DNA of 64,000 bases, from assembly GCA_027491085.1 (NCBI GenBank), contig JAIXWW010000006.1, positions 1 through 64,000 of the forward strand, written 5' to 3'. The position numbers and the translations under genes are program-made. The notes under the pieces were generated by a model. The model searched no databases and had not been told where the DNA came from. It was given only the letters and a program-made list of their open reading frames with translations. Positions 63,671-64,000 of the stretch are shown one piece after another. Position 1 is the first letter of the stretch. Each line of letters opens with the position of its first letter. Origin of the DNA: Bacteroidota bacterium. GTDB taxonomy: Bacteria > Bacteroidota > Bacteroidia > UKL13-3.

Positions 63671-64000
63671 ATGGAAATTTTAACCTATAAATTTAACTGG
63701 ATAAACCTAGTAGATTTGGTGCTAGTGCTATTAATTAGCTGGCAGCTATTTGTTAGGGTTAAAGGCAGTTTGGCATTCAATATTATGATTGGATTGCTAA
63801 CGCTTTATGCCTTTTGGTGGGTGGTTAAATATTTTGAAATGCCCCTTTTAGAAACCATTTTAGGTGGTTTTGCCAATTTTGGTGTAGTGGCGGTTTTAAT
63901 TGTTTTTCAGCAAGAAATAAGGCGTTTTTTATTAATCATTGGGCGAAATTCATTTTTAGGCGAAAACAAAAAATGGTGGAATATTTTTCCTTGGAAATGG
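63671..64000 (+). CDS. cdaA: Diadenylate cyclase CdaA, 5' part
   Basis: 110 codons from the ATG at 63671, open to the window edge. The N-terminus MEILTYKFNWINLVDLVLVL and three membrane helices, then IVFQQEIRRFLLIIGRNSF, match CdaA/DisA-N membrane diadenylate cyclases, which make c-di-AMP. The catalytic DGA and RHR motifs lie beyond the end of the window. It is 94 nt after folP, across a GAATTATGAA word repeat. Confidence 0.88.
   Translation, partial: MEILTYKFNWINLVDLVLVLLISWQLFVRVKGSLAFNIMIGLLTLYAFWWVVKYFEMPLLETILGGFANFGVVAVLIVFQQEIRRFLLIIGRNSFLGENKKWWNIFPWKW

Overview
The window is a stretch of chromosome from a low-GC member of the Bacteroidota. Four things point there. Two large secreted proteins (3762-6023, 14962-19254) end in the type IX secretion (T9SS) sorting domain. 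At least seven promoters fit the Bacteroidota housekeeping form TTTG-N19-TAnnTTTG. Shine-Dalgarno sequences are largely absent. The gene content is typical: alternative GlmU, DUF1599, a BT_3928-like protein, type B L31 and zinc-free L36. The carotenoid and menaquinone genes suggest a pigmented respiring organism; I cannot name a lower taxon. No rRNA, tRNA, CRISPR array, prophage or intact insertion sequence was seen.

Layout. 1-3.4 kb: TatD nuclease, tcdA, then a peroxide-stress module (VOC protein, ohr, divergent HxlR regulator) bracketed by two copies of a 72-bp repeat. 3.7-7.9 kb: an ECF sigma factor, an anti-sigma-like protein fused to a beta-barrel-like domain, and a PKD/T9SS surface protein in one operon behind an ECF-type promoter. 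8.3-10.1 kb: parA-parB. 10.1-13.5 kb: a NAPE-PLD-like hydrolase and yicC-gmk-nadD. 13.6-21.6 kb: crcB, rsgA, a 1430-aa SBBP-repeat T9SS protein, dtd, purQ, thiL. 21.6-25.2 kb: a carotenoid cluster (CrtD-like desaturase, cruF, crtZ, crtYcd) whose order fits a monocyclic saproxanthin-type pathway and whose promoter carries a palindromic operator. 25.2-32.6 kb: a response regulator, a very Met-rich PhaE-like protein, a sulfur-handling pair (rhodanese-thioredoxin lipoprotein; MBL-rhodanese protein with a frameshift), a histidine kinase and a WecA-like transferase.

32.6-49.8 kb is one continuous minus-strand ribosomal superoperon, rpsL-rpsG-fusA-(S10)-(spc)-secY-infA-rpmJ-rpsM-rpsK-rpsD-rpoA-rplQ. 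It includes rpmD and rpmJ and has internal promoters before rpsH and infA. fusA carries an in-frame stop at codon 97. 50-64 kb holds a TerB-like protein, bcp, an M23 peptidase, an FAH-family protein, menD-menB-murB, the alternative GlmU, rpmE2, a PyrR-like phosphoribosyltransferase, an HU protein, aroK (without its normal start codon), a DoxX/MauE-like protein, a DUF1599 protein, folP, and the start of cdaA cut by the window edge.

Intergenic gaps are crowded with short dispersed palindromes and word repeats (CCCGATAGCTATCGGG and others). In a few places these have entered gene ends or coding sequence (menD, the DUF1599 gene, probably aroK). The most notable points for follow-up are the fusA nonsense codon, the carotenoid operator, a sigma-54-like promoter that runs straight into a terminator, the homopolymer frameshift in the MBL-rhodanese gene and the Met-rich PhaE-like protein.
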